A DNA stretch of 64,000 bases from positions 17,236,001-17,300,000 of the forward strand of contig OZ038456.1 of the NCBI GenBank assembly GCA_964036195.1. Direction: 5' to 3'. This stretch comes from Sphaerolaimus hirsutus. Taxonomy: Eukaryota > Nematoda > Chromadorea > Monhysterida > Sphaerolaimidae. Position 1 is the first letter of the stretch. Each line of letters opens with the position of its first letter. Positions 11,001 to 23,000 of the stretch are shown here, in pieces. The translations under genes were made by a program, and so were the position numbers. The notes below the pieces were generated by a model, which was given only the letters and a program-made list of their open reading frames with translations, ran no database searches and had not been told where the DNA came from.

Positions 11001-14000
11001 CTGTGTCGACTCTGCAAATACCTCTCTGCAAGTAAAGTAGGAGCCTGCAACTAGGGTTGGAAAAAAAACGTTTGTTTTTAACTCGATGTTTTTTTTTTTA
11101 AAAAAAACGTTTTTTTTTAAAAGTTCCCAGATATGACCTTGTGTCAACATATATAGGTATATCAGACAGTGGCAATACTCTGTGATGTTATATATGACCA
11201 TATAATGGCTGTGGAGCCATGGGATAGCATTATAAGTGGTGATTTGTGTCAAAAATATCCCTTTTTCGTCGACATATCGTTCGTATATCGCCTTATAGTC
11301 GAATGTTCGTGACTTCAGGTAAAGTTTGGCACGGAATAGTGATGAAACAAGGTTATAAAAGGAGGTTGTTACTTTGGGAGTGAAGTTACACACTGTGGAG
11401 GTACATGGAAGCACATTACCTCAATATTATATAGTACAGCAACATATGACGGCTTATTAACCCATGGTAGCACATAGAAATGGATACTTTGATACTAAAA
11501 ATGCCACAAAACCAATGAAAACAACCACCAATGTCAATTTGTGTGTGAAATTGCGCGCTTGCGCGCAAAAATTTTGCAAAATACCTAGTGCTTAGTACTA
11601 AAAATTTCGGCCGATGTTTTTTTTTAAAAAAAAACATTTCGGACGTCATGTTTTTTAAAAAAAAAAAACGTTAAAAAAAAAACATCGGCCAACCCTACCT
11701 GCAACTAATTCTGACTGCTCTGCTCTGTGCGCTCGCCCTGCAAGTAGCATTGAAAAATGGGTGATTTTAAGAGAGAAACAATTGATATAATCTCAGAAAA
11801 TTTCTTAAAAGGCAGTATAATTGAACCTATCTGAAATAAATCCATAGAAAATATAAGAAAAAATATTAATGATATTTTTAGTTTTTCTGACATTAAATTA
11901 TACAGACCTGAATTTATTCAATGCTAACTCTGCTATGCTTAGATATATTTCATTATATGTTTTTGTTTTAAGATATTTTCCGAGATTTTAATTGTTATAT
12001 TTTCTCAAAATCACCCATTTTTCAATGTTAGTTGTTGTGCATACCTGCAGCGTAAGCGCACTTGCTTGGTGGTCACAATTACTTGCACAGTGAGCTTAGT
12101 TGCAGGCAGAGTTCATTCCCTTGTCTCAACCTTCGCACTTGATTTTTCAACTTATTTATATTCAAAAAAATCGTATTTGAAAAAATCACAAATCAAAATT
12201 TGCTTAAGTATATTGACTCTAGGTATCAATTATTGACATTTGAAAACACCTTTAAAATGTCAGCTAGCGGCATGAAAAGTTCATGCATTTTTTGCATGTG
12301 AGTATTAATTAATTTCGTGCATTAAATAACAAAAAAAACATTTTCCCAGGCCTAAAAAATTCATTCGAACTGGCGCCAAGGGGTACAAACTCGTCAAATA
12401 TCCTGAACGTTGGCCAAGCGCCAATTTTTGGCGCCAGCGTCAGTAATCAAGTATCGCCGGGAATTTTTCTCAATTCTTCTGAATCAATTTTGGTCGCTGC
12501 TGTTGATTGCGAAGACAAGAAAAAATGGATGGCTTCATTGCTGATGTTGTTGCATAGGAAGTCAGTTTTTTTCGTTTTTTTTTCCTTCGAGTGTGTGCGC
12601 TGGCGTTTGTAAGGGGGGTTGTAACTTTCCCAACTCCCTGTTTGACAAGGTGACAAAATTTTGCTCAAACCGTGAGATTTTTTGAACATGCTTTTCAAAT
12701 GAATATACCGCAAATCCTCGAATAAGACCCCCCTCGAATACCCCCCCATGAATAACTCCCCCTGTTGGCGCGGTGAGAAAAAAATAACTCCACCTCGAAC
12801 ACCCCCCTCTTGAATAACTCCCCCCTCTGTATGAAAAGGATACAATACAAAAAATACAAAATACAACGGCAGCGACAGCAGATACATGATGTGTATGCAC
12901 ATCTTTTTGTTGTTGTTGGACAGTTACATACCTTAATTACGTGACTTGGCGGCTAGGGCTAGGGTGTCAACTTTCCGTTTTCCGTTTCCGCTTTCCGCAG
13001 GCAAATTTTTTTCCGTTTACGTTTCCGTTTTCCGGCTGCTAAATTTTTTTTCCGTTTCCGTTTTTCCGGCTCATTTTCCGTTTTCCGGCTACAATTTAAG
13101 TTTTTCCGCCTTTTTTCCGTTTTCCGGCTCCATTGTCTGTTTTTCCAACTTTTTTTCATTTTCTGGCTCAATTCTCTGTTTTCTGTTTCAGCCAAACTGG
13201 TAAACATGCATGCAGGTTCTCAATTATGTGAATTGTTTCTATTTCTAGCAAGATTTCTGCAAATTTTTTGATTTCTGGATAAATTTCTGCAAATTTTCTT
13301 CCATTTCTGGCAAAATTTCAGCAAATTTTTTCCGTTTCCGGCATAATTTCAGCAAATTTTTCCGTTTCCATTTCCGTTTTCCGGCCCTTCATTTTTCCGT
13401 TTTCCGTTTTCCGGCAGGTTCAAGATTTTTTCCGTTTCCGTTTCCGTTTTCCGGCAAGTGCAAAATTTTTTCCGTTTCCGTTTCCGTTTTCCGCCAAAAA
13501 AGTTTTTGTTGACATTCTAGCTAGGGCCCATTCCGCATCAAAGCCCATTCCGCATGTAGACCCATTATAGACACATTATATCTGCAGGGGTAAGAAAGGG
13601 GGGTGGGTAACACCACCCCGAACCGCCCAGCCAACTATCTATCCCTGGCGCAAATTTTTTTGCCTACATTCCCTTGAACACCCCCACACCAGCAAATTTC
13701 CTAGCTATCTAGCTATCTGGAGCGCTTTTGAGCAATTTTTCCCTAATTTTCATTAAAATTCCCTAATTTTCCTACTTCTTATAGATTTTCACCTTCAAAA
13801 TAACTAGGTCATGTGTTTTATTACCTATTTTCAACATGCCAGGTACAATTAAATGTGTTCCGGGTCAACATGCGGGATGGGTTTAGATGCGGAATAGTGC
13901 ACTGCCGACTTGACAGACTGCATCCATACGATGAATAATGTCCATGTTTTCTGATGAAAAATACCCCCCTCCCAATTGAATAAGCCCCCCCCTTCAATAA

Positions 14001-17000
14001 CTCTAACTCCCCCCTGAATAAGTCCCCCCTCACCAAAAAGTGAAACCAAAAAGTGAAATTTTTTCCTGCCAATCAAATAAAATTCCGAAACATGATTTAA
14101 AATTGCAGCATGTACGACCGCCTACTGGATACCTACAAAAAGAAGGAACAGAATCGATTTCCGCTGATACTTCCGCATCCGAATCAATATCGGTTTTCCG
14201 AACCAGATTCCGAAGAAAATATTATTTTTGAAAATTATACTTCAAATTCCGGAGTGCCAGTTGTCAGGGCGGCGACTTTTGTCAAATTGGTCGAGCGATT
14301 GACTTATCACACGTTTGTTCTTTGGGTTTTTTTCGAGAAGTTTTTTTTGGTTTAAGTTTTTTGATGATTCGTTTGATCGTACAAACGAATTGCATTTGTA
14401 AAAAAACTTGGAAAAGTTTCCTGTGTGTTACTCATCTTGAAATTTTTGAGGTTTCTTTAGTGAATAAATTCATAGATTCAAATGAAGGGTGTGCTTCTAA
14501 AAGTACCGATCTACAAATTTTTCAAATTTGAGTTAGGACCATTTTTGGGGTCCCCATAAAAATGCGCTTCAAAAATATATATAATATGTGGGGGGTGCGA
14601 AATTCAATTTTGAGATATGGGGGGTCGAAAAAAGCAAAAAAATCGCAAAATACAGTTTTTGAAATTTCAAAAGTACCGATCTACAAGCTTTTTCAGCTTT
14701 TGTGTCTTTAAAAGTACCGATCTACACACTTTTTTCAAAATTGTTCTTTTCAATGTACTGATCTGCACATTATTTTTTGTGCTTCTAAAAGTACCGATGT
14801 CAGATCGGTGTCCGGTTGCGCAAAAACTCATTTTGTGCTTTTTTATTATGGGTAAAAGTACCGATCTACAGCTTTCTGATTTTGTGCTTTAAAAAATACC
14901 GATCTACATGCTATTACCAATTTGTTCCTTTAAAATTTACTGTACTACAAAAATACAATTCCCTAAATTTTATATAGCTAGTGTTATGTGTATAATCAAT
15001 GATTATACCCATGCATGTGGATACCCAACAACATGGCCGAAATACCCTTACCCAAAATTCCCATACCCAATACCCATGTATGGGTATTGCATGCTCCAAA
15101 CTTTAAATCGCGATTATCTCAAAATCGATTTTTTGTAGATCGGTACTTTTAGAAGCACACCCTTCAAATGCACCAACACACCTTTATAATTTTTCAAATT
15201 TTCTTTTGCGTGTGCTAATCCTTACCTTTAGGCAATTTACCTAGCCCCCAAGCTACATACACTTTCCCCCCATTTTCAGCTATGTGGACATGAAATACAT
15301 GCAAACATTTCTCACAACTTACCGGTCATTTTTTCAACCGAAACAATTGCTCGAATTATTGATTGAGCGATTTATCATTCCAACCCCTTTGGAGCTGCAG
15401 ATGGCCGGTTTGTTTGAGGGGGTTCGTATTTTCGGGAAAAAAACCTGGCTGTGATTTTCATTTTTGAGGTTATTCTTTTTACCCCCGGTAAAATGTCGGT
15501 AAATGGTACGGTACATCTTTCCTTCCACACTTTATCATTTGCTATTCAGCATTTCGACTTGCGCCATGAAAAGATGGATTTTAAATTTTGCATTTTCATC
15601 GTTTCCTTCTTTTCGTTCTTCATTCCTTTCCTGCATTCTTTTACTTCAATTATTTTAATTTTCACGTTTTTCGACATTTTAATCAATTTTGAATAATCCC
15701 CATTAAAATGTACAGGCATGCCAAGTTCCGCTGGGGGTTTAGCCAAAAACGCTACAGCTAATTCACTAAATTTCCCATCAAATGACATAATTTCAATATG
15801 CGAAACTCCAAGTTTGGCGCAAATAGAGGCTGCTTTCAATTTTTCAACCGGAATGAATTCGGACAGTTTTTCAATTGCCAATGATTCGATGAATTTGGAT
15901 CCGAGCCAATGTTTGAATTCGTCGCGAGCCGAAATTATGTACGCGAGATTTCGGAAGGAATTTGTTCAGCCCGTTCAGATGAGGTAATTTTTGCATTTAT
16001 TATTTTTTTGCGCGTTTTTATGTGCATTTGCGGAGTAAAAAAAGCGTTTCATATACTTTTCCAGCAATTTTTCAATCTGAAATTGATACGCAGGGTTTTA
16101 AATGCGCTGTGCCATTGGGTATCGAAACACTGGTATGATTTCGCGAACGACCCTGAATTAGTGTCCACTTTGGTAGCGTTTCTGCAGTCCGTTCGCGGCA
16201 GGACACTTAAAAAGGTGACATTTTTCAAATTGTTAACTATACGGTAAACGGTACAGAAAATTTGCGCTATTTACCAGCCGTAAAATGGCGCTAAATGGAG
16301 AGTTCCGCTCTAAGTGCACAAGCGCCAAATGCAAAATTTGACTTGGCATCCACATATACCGTATTACCTCGAATTATCACCCCCCCCCCTCGAATTAACC
16401 CCCCCTCGAAATAACACCCCTCAAAATGGGCTGGGGAAATAATAACCCCCCCCCTCGAAATCCCCCCCCCCCGCTTCGGAATGATGTACGTCATGTACAT
16501 AATAAATACGTCATGTATGCAATGTACATGGTCGGGCTGAAAAGTCCCCGGGCAGTGCTCGCCATTCGCGCTAGGGGTAAGCTACGGTCATTAAATTTTA
16601 ACACGTTAATATATCAGGTGTTTTGAGTTTTCACCCAAAATTTCACCCCTCTAGCTCCACCCACTGCGGAACTGTGGGGGTTACAATTTCGGTCATTTTG
16701 TACCGATGTACAAATGGTGCTCTAGCTCGATGCTGCTTTAAGTTGTGATCATTAAACTTTGGCTAGTGTAAGCCACCAGTGTTGGCAATGTGCCAGCACT
16801 AACCAACATTAGCTATGATATCATAAGCCCAGTCAATATTGTCATTACTGTCACTACTCTCACTACAGAATTCATCATTTACCACAAAAAGTGGTTAATA
16901 CAGGATGCATTTTGCATGCACACTGCTGTTGAACACAGGTAATGTGTCCATTACAGATTAGTAATGAAACATAGGGAAATTTTTAAAACACATCACACAC

Positions 17001-20000
17001 TTACTGAACATTTCAAAATGACATTAAAATCACTGCAATCCAACATGATCTCAGATGATCACCAAAAACATCCATCACAGTTCCCACGTTTCTTGCACAT
17101 CACCCTGATCTAGGGTTCAAACGATATGACTTTTCGATATCGATATTCGATATTTGATATTTTTTTCTGAAACTCGATATCGATATTCGATATTCGATAT
17201 TTTTTTCTGAAACTCGATATTCGATATCGATACGATATGGAACCTCGATATCGATATTCGATATTAAAAAATGGTCGATATTCGATATTTCGATATTTTC
17301 GATATTCGATATTGCGATTTGCTTTTGGTATAGCAAGGCATATTTCAAATGACATATTGTATTTTCATGTGGTTGCACGCATGGTTAATCATCTCTTTAG
17401 TTAAATGTGAATGGTACAAGTGATTTTAACAAGGTTTACATCACTCAAAAGTAGAACATGTAGAAAAAAAACATGATGAATCAATGTGTATCAGACAAAT
17501 AACAATTGGTAGATATTACAGCTCATACTGATAACCTGATTGCTAAGGGCATGTTGCAAAAAATAGAATATCAGCATTTTCTGGCTTCAAATTTAGCACT
17601 CCAACAAAAATGACATAAGTACTGTACTTTTACTCATCTAATACAATTCTCAGATCAGATCAAGCACATCAGAGCAATCATAAATATCTCAAAATGAAAA
17701 TGATAACTTTTTTTAGGGACAATATAGGTTCGATATATCGAAAAAATGGTCGATATTCGATATCGATATTCGATATTTTTTCAAAATTTTCGATATCGAT
17801 ATTCGATATTCGATATTTTTTCAAAATTTTCGATATCGATATTCGATATTCGATATTGAAAAATGGTCGATATCCGATATTCGATATTCGATACGATATA
17901 TCGTTTGAACCCTACCCTGATCTGCATATTAATTTTACCCTCATAGAAATGATGTTGATAAAAGTGTTGAATATTATCAGCACATTACCAACACTGGTGG
18001 CTTACACTAGGCAAAGTTTCATGATCACAACTTTAAGCAGCATTGAGCTAGAGCACCATTTGTACATCAGTACAAAATGACCGAAATTGTAACCCCCACA
18101 GTTCCACAGTGGGTGGAGCTAGAGGGGTGAAATTTTGGGTGAAAACTTAAAACACCTGTTATATTAACGTGTTAAAATTTTATGACCGTAGCTCACCCCT
18201 AGCGTGAATGGCGAGCACTGCCCGGGGACTTTTCAGCCGGACCATGTACATGATGTATATTACTGCTAATTTGCATTGCAGCTACACATAGCTATATACG
18301 TCCAAATATACCCTGTTCGGACACATTTATTACTCGTTTTGGGTACGCAAATGCCTACTATTTACTAACATCCTTCACGAAATAATAACCCCCCCCCCCC
18401 CTGTCGAATAAACCCCACTCGAATAAATCCCCCTCAAATTTTGCTGGCGAAATAATAAACCCCCATAGGGGTATCGCGAGGTAATATGGTAGTATAGTGT
18501 TCACATTTTAGAAAAAAATAGCGTTGTACATATGTACCCACATTGGTACCGTTTTTCAGGAAAATCACGGTTTTCATTTCCAAGTTGTACATATTTTCAC
18601 ACTTAAATCATCGAACCCAAATTATACCCCCCGCAGAATGCCGACGCGATTTTGTCGCGCGTGCGAAAATTACAAACGGAAACTGATGAAAATTCCGATG
18701 TGAATAAACAGCAGCCCAGCGCCACTGCCGCTCTGAGGGCGAGGGTTTTCGATGCTGAGAGAAAAGAACAATTTTTAATTGCCAATAGGTTTGTGGTTTT
18801 CCAGTTGTTGTTTTTATACGGCTTCAGGTGCTATATTATATTTCAAGTTTCGTAAAAGGTTCATAATTTTTGTGTTTGGTGTTTTACTCCGCTAACCGCA
18901 GAGTTTACTCGCGCACTGATTTACGTCTCACGTTGGAAGTGTGCCTGCGTCTATTATTTCAAAAAATTTAAATTTATAATGATACTTATAATTTTAAGGA
19001 AATTATAATTTAAAAATAAAAATGATTTGAAACACATCCACTTTTCTTTACCCAGGGACACCATTCCACCAGTGCTTTGGCACACCGCCAACCCCGGATG
19101 CATAGAAGAATACAACTTGCTCAGTTTGCATCCCCTGGAAGTGGCCAGACAGTTAACTTTGATCGAGGCTGAAATGTATAGGTTTGTCCATTGAAAAGGT
19201 ATTTGATGAAATAGTTTTATTTTTGATAAATATTATTTATTGTTTCCCGATTCAGAACAGTTCAGCCGATTGAATTGGTCGATGCGGCGTGGATGAAAAA
19301 AGATAAAGAGAGCAGAAGTCAACAATTGTTGCAGTTGATTGATTTTAGCAACAGAGTGAGTTTGGAATTAAATGGTTTTTAAATGTGTACTTAGTCACTT
19401 TTCATTTACAAATTTCTATCGCGCAGCTCACCTATTGGCTAGAAATGCAGATCGTTTCGTGCAAAAATGTCGAAGATCGGGCGGCAATGTGTGAGCGAAT
19501 TTTGGACATAATGTGCGCTTTGGAGGGACTGAACAATTTTAATGGAATGATGGAGTGTTTCAGCGCCTTGCACAGTGCACCAGTGCATAGATTGAAGGCG
19601 ACAAAAGCTGTTTGTTTAATTTATGCATACCGTATATCCTCGAATAAGACCCCCTCGAATTACTTCCCCCTATTGGCGAGGTTAGAAAAATAACTACCCC
19701 TTCGAACAAGCTCCCCTCGCGGTGACAAAAATACTGTAAAATTTACAAAAACAATTGATGAAAATACAAATGAGTGTTTCGCTATAGCAGCGACAGCAGA
19801 TACAAAACGTGTACGCGGCATATATGGGGAGTTCCATTCCAAAAACGCATATACCGTATTTCCTCGAAATACCCCCCCCCTCGAAATACCCCCCCTCGAA
19901 ATACCCCCCCTCGAAATACCCCCCCCCCTCAAAATGGACACTATGAACTTATAAACCCCCCCTCGAAATACCCCCCCCCCAAATTTAGTGTATAGAGAAC

Positions 20001-23000
20001 GTATTTAAATGACAAAGGCTGCGGTTTGTCATCTGGGTAATGCAAAACACACGTTAAAAACGATGACTCTGTTATGTGAGAACAGTGATTATACGTCTAC
20101 ACACTTATACAAGTCTTTAGAGTCTTATAAATGGCGATTTTTGTTGCATTTTCGACGTCTGCGTACGTTTCAGACGACAATTTAGTACTTGGTTTTCAAA
20201 AAATTTCTGGCGAAATAATAACCCCCCCCCTCGAAATACCCCCCCCTCGTTTAACCCCCCCTCAAAATTCTCACTCTGAAACAATAAACCCCCCGGGGGT
20301 ATTTCGAGGAAATACGGTATCCACAATTTTTCAAAATCGCATTTTAAAGTTTGACGATGGCCCGACGGCGCTATGTTTGGGCGACAAAGCTCGCCTTGCA
20401 CTTTTCAGATGGATACGACATTTCTCTACATTTTTTTTAACCACAAATTTTGTTGGCCGGGCAATATTTAGGGAGTTATGTGAGATTTGTAAATCACCTA
20501 AAATTGGGAACAAATCTGAACATTTGAAATTGAATGTTAAATAACTTCTTAACGGTGCATCCTAGGCAAAAACGTATTAACGACTGCAAAGCCCGTGTCT
20601 AAAAGTACCTCTACCTAAATTTTCAGATCAATATATACACGCATATTTGATTTCTATTGCAAAATATATTTGGAAATTCACTTATGCATTTTTGGAAATG
20701 AAACTTTATTTTGTATGGGAATTCCGGCCAGCTCGTCATGACCGCTCCGAAGCACGCGTGCATTTTTGGAAATGAAACTATTTTTTGGATATTTGCATTT
20801 TCGATATGAAACTCCGGCGGTCTGAGAGACAGTGTAGCATTCCGCAAAAAAGCCCATTCCGCATTTTTGCCCATCCCGCAAATGTGCCCATCCCGCACAC
20901 AGGTGATGCAACTTGCGGGATGGGCACATTTGCGGGATGGGTCACATAATTTGCGGGATGGGCACATGTGCGGAATGGTTTTTGATGCGGAATGGGCCCT
21001 TGCCGTCTGAGATGGATTTATGCATTTTTGATGGGAAAGTCCTGTTTTTCATAGGGGACTGGTCCTGGATATGTGAACTTTCGATGTGAAAATTGCGATT
21101 TTTTTGAAAATCGGTACCACTGTATCTCGGGAACGAAATGGACTATAACGCTGATTTTTTTCCTAAAATGTGAAAAACTATGCGTAGAGGTCAAATCCAC
21201 GCTTAACTCGATTTTTCTGGATTTGGCGCTTGTGAACTTTTGGAATGGAACTCCCCATATACACTTTTTGTTGTTGTTGACCCTTTAAATAACTGCATTA
21301 CATGAATTGACAGAATGCATTGGTACAATGAATAAAGTCCAAGTGTTCTCAGGAAAAATAACTCCCCCCTTCGAATAACTCCCCCTCAAAAAGTTCAGGC
21401 TAAATAATAAGTCCTCTGGGGAATAATATACGGTAGTTTTTCTGTTTTTAAAAAGCTGTTTTTAAAGAAAATTGAGAAATGTTGTGGTCGTCCGCGTATA
21501 AAAAAACTGACAACTTTCCAGGTGCTCGGCATCCCAGATTGCGGTACAAAATGTGCGGAATTATTCAAACGTTTCAGTGTCATGTTCGACTACAAAGCGC
21601 AGGGGTATAGAGCCGCGCTCAGAAGTTGCGACCCCCCGTGTGTGCCATTTTTTGGTACGTTGAATAAAAAAGTATTTGAGTATTTTGTGGTATCGAATTT
21701 GGGATGATCCCTGGGGCAGTCCAGACCCTGTAAAAGACCATGTAAAGTGTAAAAAATCCTGTAAAATATCATGTGTCATGTAAAAGACCCTGTACAATGT
21801 AATTTGTCCCGTAAAGGACCCTGTAAAGTGTCAAATGTCATGTAAATGACCCTGGTAAGTGTCATGTGTATCCACTTATTGTCTCGTACTCAAATGTTAT
21901 TCTTTTGTATCCAAATTTTACATTTAAACATAAGATTTTGATACAAAACATACGATTTGGATACATTACATTAAGATTTGGATACACATGCCACTTTACA
22001 GGGTCTTTTACATGACATATTACATTTTACATGGTCTTTTACATGTCACGTGACATTTTGCAGCGTTTTTTTACATGACATTTGATATTTTACTGTTGTA
22101 TCGCTTTCGCACCCATTTACCATCATTTTCTCTCTCTATTAATATCACTGCCGTACATCAGAATCGCGCGCCGACTTTTCAAGTGCAAAATTGACCCAAA
22201 AAGTGCCGTTTTTCAAAAAGAAGACACTTTACAGGTCACTTTCTGAATACGATTTTCTTCCTGGTGGAAGGGCAGCCGACTTATTTCGATTGTTCCACCG
22301 ATTTGATAGAAGATGATGATGATATTGATGGTTTGACATTGCCGGCAAAGTTGATCAGCTTTCACAAGTGCCGCAAGATTTCAGAGGTATTTTATTTTGA
22401 TATTTTGTTTTTTTAAACGTGTTTTAAAAAGTCAGTGATGGTGTTTTTTTGAGGAATGTGATTCAGTGATTGGCTGCAGTAGTTTTTAGTGCATTTACCG
22501 TAAATCCTCGAATAAGTCCTGAGCAGTTATTTCACCGTCAGACTTTTTGCTGGTGGGGTATTGCAAGGGGATGAGTTTTTTCACCAGAATAGCATGATCC
22601 GTTTATTCCTTGAATGAGATCAAAGTACAAAGTAGTTCCATAAATCCGTAAGTTGGGATACAAATTTGATATCAATAACAATGATCAGTGATCAATGACC
22701 TGCAAACAATTCGTGTTTTTACAGAATAAATATATACTTAAAAAGTTTTTTACATGTGACATGTGACGATCTGATCAACTTTGAAAATGTAGAAAATCGC
22801 ACATTTTTCAGATAATTCGCGACATTCAGATGTATCAAGATGGCCTGTACGCGTTACGAGAGGAACCCTCCATAAGGGTTGGTTTCTATTTGGAAATAAC
22901 TTTAAAAATTAACTTAAATTTGTTGGCTTTATTCGTGGTTTTTTTCTGGAATATTGTTTGATTTTCTTTTTTGAACAGTTAGTGTAGGAAAAACTCTAGT

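Larger units (their letters stand above)
12708..14045 (+). mobile_element. CCGTAT-type MITE (TCGAATAACTCCCC arms), interrupted, in SOS intron 13
   Basis: The left arm (12708-12830) repeats CCTCGAATA with C-runs and contains CTGTTGGCGCGGTGAG as in the copy at 19630. The right arm (13960-14035) repeats CCCCCTGAATAAG. The right terminus is degraded. The interior is interrupted by the elements at 12960-13519 and 13520-13905. Confidence 0.55.
16359..18489 (+). mobile_element. CCGTAT MITE (outer) in SOS intron 17
   Basis: It is flanked by TA and starts CCGTATTACCTCGAATTATC. It ends GGTATCGCGAGGTAATATGG. C-run arms of TCGAATTAACCCCCC type occupy 16380-16470 and 18390-18470. Almost all of its interior is another palindromic element. 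Confidence 0.65.
19630..21433 (+). mobile_element. CCGTAT-type MITE (TCGAATAACTCCCC arms) filling SOS intron 21
   Basis: It is flanked by TA (19628-19629 and 21434-21435), starts CCGTATATCCTCGAATAAG and ends GGGGAATAATATACGG. It covers about 1.8 kb of the 1.9-kb intron and begins 20 nt after the exon 21 donor. An inner inverted pair GGGGAGTTCCATTCCAAAA (19827) and its complement (21237) marks a further nested element. Confidence 0.7.

Noticed and set aside
12946-13207. Phe/Ser-rich and Lys/Arg-rich open frames
   Set aside because: They are translations of the CCGTTTTCCG arm of a bounded transposon; the related frame at 62537 has the same origin.
17100-17378. Ile/Glu/Tyr-Arg repeat frames
   Set aside because: They are translations of CGATAT arms; similar frames at 17694 and 37722 fall in the mirrored arms. 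No independent coding evidence.
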